Part shown: positions 23,626-31,636 of the stretch, one piece after another
Numbering within the stretch: position 1 is the stretch's first letter
Layout of the letters: each line of letters opens with the position of its first letter
Source of the DNA: Archaeoglobus sulfaticallidus PM70-1
Lineage (GTDB): Archaea; Halobacteriota; Archaeoglobi; Archaeoglobales; Archaeoglobaceae
Direction: 5' to 3'
DNA length: 64,000 nucleotides
NCBI RefSeq assembly: GCF_000385565.1
Contig: NC_021169.1
Coordinates: 1,532,571 to 1,596,570 of the forward strand
Translations under genes and position numbers: made by a program
Notes under the pieces: generated by a model
The model's input: only the letters and a program-made list of their open reading frames with translations
Told to the model about the DNA's origin: nothing
Databases searched by the model: none

Positions 23626-24315
23626 ATGAGCGTTGATGAAATAATCAAAGAGCTGGAATCTCTCGGAAGCAAGAAAAATGTTGAGGGAATGCAGAGATTT
23701 GGAATTACATCCAGAGCGAAAATTCTTGGAGTTTCAAAGCCAGAACTAAGAGAAATTGCTAAAAAAATTGGCAAAAATCAGGAATTGTCGATTGAATTAT
23801 GGGAAAGTGGAATTCACGAAGCCAGAATTTTAGCATGCATGATTGCCGACCCTGAAAAATTTACTGATGATTTAATGGATAGATGGGTTTCCGAAATAGA
23901 TAACTGGGATTTATGCGATCAGTGTGCTATGAACCTGTTCTGGAAAACAAAGCATGCTTATAAAAAAGCAATGGTGTGGTGTCAAAGTGATTGTGAATTT
24001 ACAAAAAGAGCCGGATTTGCGCTAATGGCAAAACTCGCGATAAGCGATAAAAAAGCCGATGACAGGAAGTTTGAACAGTTCTTTCCAATTATAAAAAGGG
24101 AAGCTAGCGATAACAGGAATTACGTTAAGAAAGCTGTTAGCTGGGCTTTAAGGCAAATTGGAAAACGAAATCCAGATTTAAATAAAAAAGCAATTGAAAC
24201 AGCTAAGGAAATTCAAAAGATAAATTCAAGAAGTGCAAAATGGATTGCTTCAGATGCTATAAGAGAATTAACAAGCGAAGCGGTTCAGGAACGATTTAAA
24301 AAAAGAGGGAAGTAA
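23626..24315 (+). CDS. AlkD-like DNA alkylation repair enzyme (cassette 3)
   Basis: A 229-residue HEAT-repeat-like helical protein of the AlkD/AlkC DNA glycosylase family (PF08713 type), which excises N3- and N7-alkylated purines. Family segments include FGITSRAKILGVSKPELREIA, LWESGIHEARILACM, the WVSEIDNWDLCDQCAM motif carrying the conserved W and D near the active site, KRAGFALMAKLA, and NYVKKAVSWALRQIGKRNP. GGGAGGAAA precedes the ATG, which lies one base after the stop of the radical SAM gene, so the two are coupled. The C-terminus (RFKKRGK) ends 55 bases before attC-like site C. Confidence 0.92.
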   Translation: MSVDEIIKELESLGSKKNVEGMQRFGITSRAKILGVSKPELREIAKKIGKNQELSIELWESGIHEARILACMIADPEKFTDDLMDRWVSEIDNWDLCDQCAMNLFWKTKHAYKKAMVWCQSDCEFTKRAGFALMAKLAISDKKADDRKFEQFFPIIKREASDNRNYVKKAVSWALRQIGKRNPDLNKKAIETAKEIQKINSRSAKWIASDAIRELTSEAVQERFKKRGK

Positions 24316-24370
24316 AAATTGGTGGGCTTGGGCACTTTGCGGTGCTCCGCACCTTGCCCCTATCGGGGTC

Positions 24371-24468
24371 ACTTAACAGGTGGATGTGTGGCTTTGCCTT
24401 CGACTACGCCCAAATTTGCTATCGCAAACTTCACATATCCCCGGAACTGGCAACTTGACGGGTTGAAA
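24371..24468 (+). repeat. attC-like recombination site C (end of cassette 3)
   Basis: The left box ACTTAAC (24371-24377) is the exact reverse complement of the left edge of cassette 3. The inner arms GGATGTGTG and CACATATCC pair nearly fully, and the hairpin TTTGCTATCGCAAA differs from site A in one base. At the expected distance there is no GTT box (GGCAACT instead), while a GTTGAAA occurs 16 bases further on (24462-24468), so the right half may be displaced or truncated. A GC-rich stretch with the hairpins TGCGGTGCTCCGCA and CCCCTATCGGGG (24338-24367) precedes the site. Confidence 0.65.
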
Positions 24469-24627
24469 AATGAAATAAAAATAAAACATCAATGCTGCAT
24501 GGTTTTGGGACAAAATTCGCCGATACAATTTTTGATACTCTGACTCAAATAAAGCAGAACTATATAGTCCTGTCAGCAAAGCAGATTACCGGAAAAAATT
24601 TAATTTGCTTCACTCCAACCAATTCTG

Positions 24628-25494
24628 ATGTTCAAAAACGAGGATGAGGCAGTAACATCCGCCGTTATGGCGATGATACTGGAGGTTTCCGGGAATCCCA
24701 AAGCTGGAAATGTTGATAGAGATCACAATTTCCCAGATCTAAAGTACGAGCATTTCATTGCCTCAGCAGTATCAAGTTTTCCTGTGTTCAGAATGGCTGC
24801 AAAAAAAGAGCTCAGCTGTGGAGAGCTCATCCTTAGGGCTGTGGAGGATAGCTCGAAGTGGCATAAAGCGAAAAATGTCCATTTCGGAGCTTTTCTGCTT
24901 TTGATTCCCCTCCTTGCAAACTGGGATGCAGAGAATTCAGCAAAGGCTGGGGAGTTATCGTTACAGTATCTCAAAAATACCACATACAAGGACTCGCTTC
25001 ATGTTCTAAATGCGTTCAGAATTTCCTCTGCAAGAGTTATGGGATCTAAAAAGCTAGATCTGAGGGATGACGATACTGAAAGGTTCATTACAGAAGAAAG
25101 GGTAAACCTTTACAAATGGATGAGCATGGCCCCAAAGGACAACATAATTGCAAAGGAGATAATAAACTCATACACAATCAGCGTTAAGCAGTCCAGAAAG
25201 CTGATTGAATGGTATAAGGAGCTTGATGATCTGAATCATGCAATAGTTCTGTGCTATCACGACATGCTATCAAGGCTGATCGATCCTCTAATAATCTCCA
25301 AATTCGGCAGGGATGCTGCCCTCGAAGTCTCTAAAAAAGCGGGAGAGATCATGAACCTTCCAGAAAAACAGAGGCTTGATAAGATAAAGGAGTTCGATGA
25401 AGAGCTAATAGAAAAGGGAATAAATCCCGGAAGTGTTGCAGATCTCACAATCTCTACAATATATCTCGCAATGCTGGATGGTCTGAGGTTTTGA
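24628..25494 (+). CDS. CitG-like triphosphoribosyl-dephospho-CoA synthase family protein
   Basis: A 288-residue all-helical protein of the CitG/MdcB family. Family marks are the LEVSGNPKAGNVDRDHNF segment near the start, KNVHFGAFLLLIPLL, and the acidic NHAIVLCYHDMLSRLIDPLI segment. CitG makes the prosthetic group of citrate lyase, but archaeal homologues lie next to DUF447 genes without citrate lyase, as here, so a different nucleotide-cofactor reaction (perhaps in a pterin or flavin pathway) is likely. The start follows the last cassette site by about 160 bases. The stop overlaps a possible TTG start of DUF447. Confidence 0.85.
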   Translation: MFKNEDEAVTSAVMAMILEVSGNPKAGNVDRDHNFPDLKYEHFIASAVSSFPVFRMAAKKELSCGELILRAVEDSSKWHKAKNVHFGAFLLLIPLLANWDAENSAKAGELSLQYLKNTTYKDSLHVLNAFRISSARVMGSKKLDLRDDDTERFITEERVNLYKWMSMAPKDNIIAKEIINSYTISVKQSRKLIEWYKELDDLNHAIVLCYHDMLSRLIDPLIISKFGRDAALEVSKKAGEIMNLPEKQRLDKIKEFDEELIEKGINPGSVADLTISTIYLAMLDGLRF

Positions 25495-25514
25495 TTGATC
25501 AGGATGTGTTATTC

Positions 25515-26081
25515 ATGAAACTAAAGGATTTCGGATTTCAGAAGGGCATTAACGAAATAATTGGAATAACGGTTGGCGAATGGATAAACACTGCACCTCT
25601 CGGGATCATAGTAGATAACCCAGATAGCAGATTTGCGAGAGTAAGACTATACTCGAACCATACGCGAGAGAACATCAAACGGAACGATAGATTGTGGGTG
25701 AATGTTGTTAACGATGCGGTTCTGTTTGCACTGGCTTCATTCGAGGATCTCAGTGAGGATTTCTTTGAGTCATTAAACCCTCCCATTTTGATTAACTCAC
25801 TCGCCTGGTGTGGGATGAGAGCCAAGCTGAAAGGAGCTTTCGCTGAACTGGAGCTCTTGAGCGGAGAAGTTATTCGGAAAGATGTCAGGGCTGTTAACAG
25901 AGGGTTCAACGCGATCATCGAGGCTCTGGTGCATGCCACAAGACTCGTGGCTTTTAAAGATCCATCGAAGAGGGTTGAGTTAAAAGAAAGGGTTGAATAC
26001 TACCTAGCACTTGCAGAAAAATGTGGAGGAGAAAGAGAGATTGAGGCTGCAAAAATTATAAGGGAAAAAATAGAACGTTGA
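25515..26081 (+). CDS. DUF447 family protein (flavin-binding split-barrel-like)
   Basis: A 188-residue archaeal protein of the DUF447 family, characterised by a FMN-binding split-barrel-like N-terminal half (GINEIIGITVGEWINTAPLGI, VRLYSNHTRENIKRNDRLWVN) and a helical C-terminal half (VNRGFNAIIEALVHATRL). In archaea it is linked to tetrahydromethanopterin-dependent organisms and to the CitG-like gene, which precedes it here. The ATG at 25515 is chosen because GGATGTG lies upstream. Starts at TTG 25491 or GTG 25506 cannot be excluded. The gene ends 12 bases from the convergent fqoF stop. Confidence 0.85.
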   Translation: MKLKDFGFQKGINEIIGITVGEWINTAPLGIIVDNPDSRFARVRLYSNHTRENIKRNDRLWVNVVNDAVLFALASFEDLSEDFFESLNPPILINSLAWCGMRAKLKGAFAELELLSGEVIRKDVRAVNRGFNAIIEALVHATRLVAFKDPSKRVELKERVEYYLALAEKCGGEREIEAAKIIREKIER

Positions 26082-26093
26082 ATCTACCATCAA

Positions 26094-27140
26094 TCACTCC
26101 ATGCATGCATTTCTGAACTCTTCCGGTATGTTCTTCTTCCTCTTCTTTTTCAGATTGCTGAGCTTCGTTATGATATCCATTATCACCTTGCCGAAGTCTG
26201 CATAGTCGTTCTCCTTTATGAACTCCAGCACACTTTTGGCGGTCTCAGTTCTCACGACAACGGTTGAAAAACCAGCATCGCTCCCAACACTCCCAACGCT
26301 GAAGTCGCTCTCTACAGCAGTAAAATCTATGCAAACCTCACAGCCATGAGGGACTATCTCGTTCAGCTCCTTTACAGGAAAGCTTACAACGGAATCCGTC
26401 ATCGTCGCGATAAACTTACCCTTGGTAATATCTGTCTTTATCAGCTTGCTGAAATCGACCCCCTTTTCTATCAAATAGGCGTGGAGCTGATGGTGATAGA
26501 AATTCTCTGTACAGAATAACCCACATATAAGCTTTACTTTCTCTCTAAAGAGGTTTATCTCGCTCTGCAGCTTTCTGATCCCGCTAACCATACAGGGAGT
26601 TCCGACAACTCCAACTCCCTTCTTACTCTTCATCACGGCTTTTTTCAACTCCGGCAGCACGCTTGCAAACGAGTACTTCGTTCCGGTAAGCTTTGTATCC
26701 TTAAGCTGATCAACGCTCCTTATGTGATAGACCTTGGTTCTCCACTCTTCATCCCTTCCAACGAACAGCGTTCTATCAATCAGGCCCATCTCGAGGGCAG
26801 AAGCCATGAACTCTGTGGCCATGGCACCGTCCTGTCCCTTGAATCGCTTGGATCTTGCAGCGGTCAGCTCGATGTATTCTCCGATGTCACACTTCGGCTC
26901 GTAGTTCCATCTCGGGCAGACCCTCACGCAGGCAGAGCAATCGACACACCTTTCCTCCCAGTCAGGGAAGTCAATTTCCTGATCTCCGGAAATTATGCCC
27001 TCAACGGGACATATTGCAGCACAGGTTGAGCAGTGACTGCATAACCCCCTCTCAATAACCCTTTTCTTCAGATTGATCCAGTATGTCCCCTCAAAAACCT
27101 TTTCGGGGACGCTTACTTCCCACTCAAGCGATGAAACCAT
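26094..27140 (-). CDS. fqoF: F420H2:quinone oxidoreductase, F420H2-oxidising subunit FqoF
   Basis: A 348-residue electron-input subunit homologous to FpoF and FrhB. The N-terminal half has two [4Fe-4S] motifs, CSHCSTCAAICP and CVDCSACVRVCP, and the rest carries the F420/FAD-binding features AARSKRFKGQDGAMATEFM, LTGTKYSFASVLP, VVGTPCMVSGIRKL and ICGLFCTENF. It oxidises reduced F420 and passes electrons to the peripheral arm. It is the last gene of the Fqo operon. The ATG at 27140, with GAGGGAGTGATCAGG before it, is preferred over 27182, which lies 36 bases inside fqoI. Confidence 0.96.
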   Translation of the reverse strand: MVSSLEWEVSVPEKVFEGTYWINLKKRVIERGLCSHCSTCAAICPVEGIISGDQEIDFPDWEERCVDCSACVRVCPRWNYEPKCDIGEYIELTAARSKRFKGQDGAMATEFMASALEMGLIDRTLFVGRDEEWRTKVYHIRSVDQLKDTKLTGTKYSFASVLPELKKAVMKSKKGVGVVGTPCMVSGIRKLQSEINLFREKVKLICGLFCTENFYHHQLHAYLIEKGVDFSKLIKTDITKGKFIATMTDSVVSFPVKELNEIVPHGCEVCIDFTAVESDFSVGSVGSDAGFSTVVVRTETAKSVLEFIKENDYADFGKVIMDIITKLSNLKKKRKKNIPEEFRNACME

Positions 27141-27145
27141 CCTGA

Positions 27146-27871
27146 TCACTCCCTCACAAGCTCCAGTATCTGAACTGGACACTCTTTAACACATATTCCA
27201 CATCCAGTACACTTATCCTTATCGATCCTCAGAGTTCTTTTGCCCTCCTCCTCTTTCACCTCAATAGCTTCGCTTGGGCAGGAGTTGACACATATGCGGC
27301 AAGCAAGACAGCTCTTTGGATCCTTACATGAACTGTATTCCCTTATCTTTTCGAATGGTCTGATCTCTGGGACGAGATAGTCTCTTCCCTTTACCTTAAC
27401 CATCTCTATATCATCTTCGAAGACGTACTCTACAGTAAATTCATCCTCCCTTACGATCTTTGGCTCTTTAACCATCTCCTCAGCCTTAACAGTCATCTCC
27501 TCCATGTCCTTGTATACAACATCATGGATCTTGGTTGGTTTCAGTGCATTCCCGGGACATGAGTCTACGCAGAAGTGGCAGAATATGCACTTAGCATAAT
27601 CTATGGAGGGATAGTATCTGTTATTCTTTGCAAGCTCCATGGTTATGGCATTTGCTGGGCAGATGAAGGAGCATCTGAAGCAGCTTATGCAGTTCTCTGG
27701 CTGAAACAGTATGTATCCTCTGAAATTATCCGGGAGCTTTCTCCTCTCCCTTGGATATTCTATGGTTATTGTTCCTGGCTTTATGGCTTCCTTTGCCCCT
27801 GTAATTAAAGCTGAGATGTGGAGTTTGATGTTCTCAACCGTATCCAGTTTTGGAAGGTTGATCCTTATCAT
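27146..27871 (-). CDS. fqoI: Fqo iron-sulfur subunit FqoI, with four ferredoxin motifs
   Basis: A 241-residue NuoI-related iron-sulfur protein. Besides the expected two 4Fe-4S motifs (C61-ISCFRCSFICP and C95-IFCHFCVDSCP) it carries a second pair near the C-terminus (C188-LACRICVNSCP and C221-TGCGICVKECP), giving four potential [4Fe-4S] clusters. NuoI homologues are usually shorter with two clusters, so this is a polyferredoxin-like form. It would wire FqoF to the quinone site near FqoBC/D/H. GGTGGTGTGAG precedes the ATG, and the gene follows fqoH directly. Confidence 0.94.
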   Translation of the reverse strand: MIRINLPKLDTVENIKLHISALITGAKEAIKPGTITIEYPRERRKLPDNFRGYILFQPENCISCFRCSFICPANAITMELAKNNRYYPSIDYAKCIFCHFCVDSCPGNALKPTKIHDVVYKDMEEMTVKAEEMVKEPKIVREDEFTVEYVFEDDIEMVKVKGRDYLVPEIRPFEKIREYSSCKDPKSCLACRICVNSCPSEAIEVKEEEGKRTLRIDKDKCTGCGICVKECPVQILELVRE

Positions 27872-27872
27872 C

Positions 27873-28952
27873 TCACACCACCACCATTATACATGCTATG
27901 AGCAGTGATAGCAGAGAGAGCTTCATCATCATGCTCCAGCTGAACTTCAGTGCCTGATCTAGCCTTATTCTCGCATAGATAGACCTCAAGAACGATAGAG
28001 CTACCATGATAACCATGGTTTTTATGAACAGCCATACTGTCGGACTCAGATCCCCCAGAATCGCGATGTTGAATCCATTACCTCCTCCAAGAAACAGTAC
28101 TGAAAACAACAGTGCCATGACATACATTTTCTCATACGCGATGGTCATAACCAGCCCAAACATTATACCGCTGTACTCCACGAACGGCCCGAAAGCTATT
28201 TCCTGATCTGCCTCAGGGATCTCAAAGGGCAGTCGGGAGGTCGCCATCACCATCGCTATGAAGAACACAAAGGCAGCTACGGGGTTCAGGATTATTCCGG
28301 GAATTGCTTGCTTGTTCACTATCTCAATCAGATCGGCTGTTCCATAGATCAGGATCATGGAAATAACCGAGATTATGAATGGAACCTCGTAGGCGAAGTA
28401 CATGAAGGCTTCTCTCACCGTGCCTATATACGCAAACCTGCTGTTCGATGCCCATCCTATAGCGACAACGAAAACCGGGATTAGGGAAATTATGGCCACG
28501 GCTATCGGCAAGGCATAGGGTGTTTTTATGCCAACTATCGTGCCGGCAGGGATCATCACAAGAGGGAGCAGAACCGGAATGAATATCAATATCGGGAACT
28601 GGAGGAAGTACGGTCTATGTGCATCCCTGTGAACTATAACCTCCTGGAAGAAGTATCTCATACCATCTGCAAGTGGCTGGATTATACCTCCTACAGGCCT
28701 TGCTATCTCAAGTGGTCCTCTCCTCCATTGGATTCTTGCCGTGAGCTTCCTCTCGAACCAGATTATGAAAAGTAGGACTATGAGCAATGTGACTAGCCCG
28801 GGGAAGAATATCAGAGCAAATAGTGGCTTCCACAGCAGTAGTGCGACGATGTATCCAATAACCGGAATCTGGAGCAAGTAATCTATGGCCGGTTGAATCA
28901 ACGGGATCTCAACGAGGTTGTTCATAAAATAACTCATACTCAACATCTCCAT
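27873..28952 (-). CDS. fqoH: Fqo membrane subunit FqoH (NuoH homologue)
   Basis: A 359-residue membrane protein of the NuoH family that forms part of the quinone-binding cavity at the junction between the peripheral and membrane arms. Typical segments are RIQWRRGPLEIARPVGGIIQP (shortened here as RRGP...GGIIQPLADG), the loop YFAYEVPFIISV, and SRLPFEIPEADQEI followed by EYSGIMFGL. About eight transmembrane helices are evident. The ATG follows GAGGTGATTTT and lies nine bases after the fqoD stop. Confidence 0.96.
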   Translation of the reverse strand: MEMLSMSYFMNNLVEIPLIQPAIDYLLQIPVIGYIVALLLWKPLFALIFFPGLVTLLIVLLFIIWFERKLTARIQWRRGPLEIARPVGGIIQPLADGMRYFFQEVIVHRDAHRPYFLQFPILIFIPVLLPLVMIPAGTIVGIKTPYALPIAVAIISLIPVFVVAIGWASNSRFAYIGTVREAFMYFAYEVPFIISVISMILIYGTADLIEIVNKQAIPGIILNPVAAFVFFIAMVMATSRLPFEIPEADQEIAFGPFVEYSGIMFGLVMTIAYEKMYVMALLFSVLFLGGGNGFNIAILGDLSPTVWLFIKTMVIMVALSFLRSIYARIRLDQALKFSWSMMMKLSLLSLLIACIMVVV

Positions 28953-28961
28953 AAAATCACC

Positions 28962-30203
28962 TCACCTGTCAGCCTCCGGAGGGAAATACCCGAAGCTACC
29001 GTAAATCGCCTGCAGATCAGCAACCCTCTCCCCCCTGAGAGACTCCATGAATCCCTTAAGATAGTACCACCCGGGAGTAACGATCCTAACTCTGTACGGA
29101 ACATTCGACTCGCCATCGCTTATTATCGAGTAAAGCAGACTGCCTCTGGAGGCTTCAGTAAGTGCTGTAAACTCACCTCTCGGCAGAATCAGATCGCCAA
29201 ATATCCTGTAGAAGTATCCCCTTACATCTGACTTCGACGGCTCGAACTCTGCAAGCTGATCGCTCAGAATGTTACCTTCCTTCATTTTTCTCAGCTCGTT
29301 TATTGCCTGTCTTATTATTGAGAAGCTCTGTGAGATTTCCTCTACTCTAACAAGAAATCTTGAATACGAATCCCCTTCATCAGCAACTGGAATGTCGAAG
29401 TTCACTGAGTCGTATGCCTCATACGGCTCAACAACCCTTACATCGTACTCAACACCGCTTGCCCTCAGGAATGGCCCGACAACACCGTACTTTATTGCTT
29501 CCTCCTTGCTCAGAATACCAACATCCCTGAGCCTCGTGATCACGGTTGGATTTTTGATGAATATTCTTTCAAAACTCTTTAATCTTCTCTCGATCACGAA
29601 GGTAACCTTCCTGATAAACTCCAAGGTTCTGAGATCAACATCTCTTCTAACTCCTCCGGGGATTATATAGGACGCTGTAATTCTCGTACCGCTTATCTTT
29701 GTTAAAGCCTCGATAATCGGTTCTCTCAAGGCGAATGGCCACATGAAGCCCGTTGTATGGCCAAGAAATACCGCAAGAATTCCAGCATCGTAGAGGTGGG
29801 TTCCGATTCTACCAAGCTCAGCCACTATCATCCTGATATACTTCGCTCTCTCCGGCACTTCGATATCAAGAGCTTGCTCGATAGCTCTGACATAGCCAAG
29901 CGTCATGTTTCCAGTGTCCATTATGGCCGGTCTTTCGAAGAGAGGTATGTTCTGGATATACAGCCTGTTTTCAGCCAGTTTCTCCATGGATCTGTGAACA
30001 TATCCAGGATCGGGAATCGCTTCGACGATGATATCTCCTTTAATCCTCAAAATGATCCTCATGTGCCCGCTTCCGGGATGCTGAGGTCCTACGAGTACCA
30101 GATAATCGTCATTCTGATATGCCCTCTCCAGGAATTTCTTGGGGATTGGCATAAACATCTCAGTAGGAGGGCTTACGGGAACATCAAGCGTTATTTCTTC
30201 CAT
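28962..30203 (-). CDS. fqoD: Fqo subunit FqoD (NuoD homologue)
   Basis: A 413-residue homologue of the 49-kDa subunit of complex I and of NiFe-hydrogenase large subunits, without the nickel-binding cysteines. Signatures include LVGPQHPGSGHMRI, IPDPGYVHRSMEKLAE, the VRAIEQALDIEVPERA segment, the MIVAELGRIGTHLYD stretch and the C-terminal LQAIYGSFGYFPPEADR. It helps to form the quinone site with FqoBC and FqoH. ATG 30203 with AGGGGTGATTTT before it is chosen over 30236, which lies inside fqoBC. Confidence 0.96.
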   Translation of the reverse strand: MEEITLDVPVSPPTEMFMPIPKKFLERAYQNDDYLVLVGPQHPGSGHMRIILRIKGDIIVEAIPDPGYVHRSMEKLAENRLYIQNIPLFERPAIMDTGNMTLGYVRAIEQALDIEVPERAKYIRMIVAELGRIGTHLYDAGILAVFLGHTTGFMWPFALREPIIEALTKISGTRITASYIIPGGVRRDVDLRTLEFIRKVTFVIERRLKSFERIFIKNPTVITRLRDVGILSKEEAIKYGVVGPFLRASGVEYDVRVVEPYEAYDSVNFDIPVADEGDSYSRFLVRVEEISQSFSIIRQAINELRKMKEGNILSDQLAEFEPSKSDVRGYFYRIFGDLILPRGEFTALTEASRGSLLYSIISDGESNVPYRVRIVTPGWYYLKGFMESLRGERVADLQAIYGSFGYFPPEADR

Positions 30204-30207
30204 AAAA

Positions 30208-31269
30208 TCACCCCTCAACATATCTTTCCTCAACAACTTTCCTGTCCTTCCTCAGCGGGTAGTCTGGAGTGTCTGGAGCAAGCAGAAACCTCTCACCCAT
30301 CGCTGGATTTCCCTCAAACCACACACCGAAGAACTCGTGCATTTCCCTCTCCATGTAGTCCGCGCTCTCCCAGAAGGATCTCAGACTCGGGAACCTTGGA
30401 TTATCTCTCGGAATTCTGGCAAAGATGTTCACAACAACAGGCATGAGGTCCCTGACAGAGTAGCTCGATACCTGATACTCGACTATGAAGCTGTTTTCGT
30501 GTGGGAGATCTATGACATTCACATTCTTAACATGGTCAAATTTACTGCACAGTTTGCTCGCTATTGCAGAAATTCTCCTTCTGCAGGTCCTGATCGCTAT
30601 TCTGTTCTTGCCGGTTATGGTTATCTGATCGTATAGCCCATCAAGCTCGGATCTCAGCTCCTCAACCAGTTTCGCTCCAAATTCCCATTCAACCTCTTTG
30701 GGAACATCAACAGCTATGGATGGAGTTGGAGCAAGGTATTTTGGCGAAGATGGTGCTAAAGCCCTGCAGCTTCGTCCTTCTGCTGAGATGTCGCACCTTT
30801 CAAACTCTATCGTGTTCCTCGACTCTCCCTTCATTATCTTTTCCTGCAGCTCTCTTATAGCTCTCAGTAGTGATTCAGGAGTTGGAGGACATCCGGGAAT
30901 GAAGAAATCTACTGGAACGACATCAGAGGGTCTCACCATGTGGTAACCATTCCAGAACAGGCCTCCTTTAAGCCCACAGGCCCCCATGACTATGACGAAC
31001 TTTGGATCTGGCATTTGCTCGTAAGTTATCTTCAAAACCCTTGCCATTTTTCTTGATATTGCCCCTTCGACAATTATGAGGTTCGTCTGCCTCGATATAC
31101 CGTAATTAAGAGATCCTAACCTTTCACCATCGTAACCGCTCGCATAAGCATGAGCGAGTTCAACACCACAGCAGGCAGTGACGAGGTGAACTGGCCACAG
31201 GCTCCACTTGGTTCCCCACTTCTTTATCAAACCAAGAGGGCCTGAAAAGTCCTGAGATGTGTTACTCAT
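30208..31269 (-). CDS. fqoBC: Fqo fused subunit FqoBC (NuoB-NuoC fusion)
   Basis: A 353-residue fusion. The first 150 residues are NuoB-like: VTACCGVELAHAYASGYD, LIIVEGAISRKM, VIVMGACGLKGG and FIPGCPPTPESLL, which supply the cysteine ligands of the N2-type [4Fe-4S] cluster. The rest is NuoC-like, with SYSVRDLMPVVVNIF, RFPSLRSFWESADYMERE and the typical MHEFFGVWFEGNP and YPLRKD. The BC fusion is known from Archaeoglobus. ATG 31269 overlaps the fqoA stop, while the upstream ATG at 31314 would extend further into fqoA. Confidence 0.95.
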   Translation of the reverse strand: MSNTSQDFSGPLGLIKKWGTKWSLWPVHLVTACCGVELAHAYASGYDGERLGSLNYGISRQTNLIIVEGAISRKMARVLKITYEQMPDPKFVIVMGACGLKGGLFWNGYHMVRPSDVVPVDFFIPGCPPTPESLLRAIRELQEKIMKGESRNTIEFERCDISAEGRSCRALAPSSPKYLAPTPSIAVDVPKEVEWEFGAKLVEELRSELDGLYDQITITGKNRIAIRTCRRRISAIASKLCSKFDHVKNVNVIDLPHENSFIVEYQVSSYSVRDLMPVVVNIFARIPRDNPRFPSLRSFWESADYMEREMHEFFGVWFEGNPAMGERFLLAPDTPDYPLRKDRKVVEERYVEG

Positions 31270-31627
31270 ACACCTCCCTCCTGTATGCGATATCATTCGC
31301 AAGATTATAGCCAAAGTAAATTGCCGGAATGAACAGTATCACTGATATTCCGAGAATTGCGAAGAAACTTATGGTTGGTTTTATGGATAGCAAGAGAACT
31401 ATCACAAGCACAGGCTCTAAAGCCATGAACATGTACATGTAACCAAAGTACTGCATCGGCAGCCTCTTTTTCGGCTCTCTTATCGGTATGTTCCCTGCCT
31501 CATACCTTGAGGTTTTTATTTCAGTTAAATTGTACTTTGGAAGTATCTTGGCCAGAACCAGTATGGCTGCATCCACCAACAGGCTTATTACTATTACCGC
31601 TCCGATCACAATCACATTATCCAGCAT
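31262..31627 (-). CDS. fqoA: Fqo membrane subunit FqoA (NuoA homologue)
   Basis: A small membrane protein of about 121 residues with three hydrophobic helices. The loop KTSRYEAGNIPIREPKKRLP with the conserved Y/F-E-x-G pattern and the LALEPVLV-like acidic residue in the second helix (MFMALEPVLVIVLL) identify NuoA. The ATG at 31627 with GAGGGATGTTT before it is preferred to the ATG six bases upstream, which touches the ribosome site. The stop overlaps the fqoBC start. Confidence 0.92.
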   Translation of the reverse strand: MLDNVIVIGAVIVISLLVDAAILVLAKILPKYNLTEIKTSRYEAGNIPIREPKKRLPMQYFGYMYMFMALEPVLVIVLLLSIKPTISFFAILGISVILFIPAIYFGYNLANDIAYRREVYE

Positions 31628-31636
31628 AAACATCCC

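Larger units (their letters stand above)
20409..24468 (+). mobile_element. Integron-like gene cassette cluster without integrase (three cassettes)
   Basis: Three consecutive segments each begin with a GTT-core box and end with an attC-like site whose first box is the exact reverse complement of the segment's own left box: GTTAGGC (20409) with GCCTAAC (21278); GTTAGCC (21353) with GGCTAAC (22088); GTTAAGT (22162) with ACTTAAC (24371). This is expected when circular cassettes integrate at G^TT, because the two halves of each attC are separated by the insertion. All genes point in one direction with the site at their 3' end, as in integrons. The TIR gene uses CGN arginine codons about half the time, unlike the AGA/AGG-rich neighbours. 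No tyrosine recombinase is in the window. The right edge (24468) is uncertain. Confidence 0.75.

Noticed and set aside
20409-24468. CRISPR array or insertion-sequence interpretation of the repeated 80-100 base elements
   Set aside because: There are only three elements spaced by whole genes, with no short regular repeats and no transposase. The exact end-complementarity fits integron cassettes better.
24319-24543. 74-codon plus-strand frame across attC-like site C
   Set aside because: It is produced by the GC-rich hairpins and the attC-like repeat. Site A has a related sequence with no such frame.
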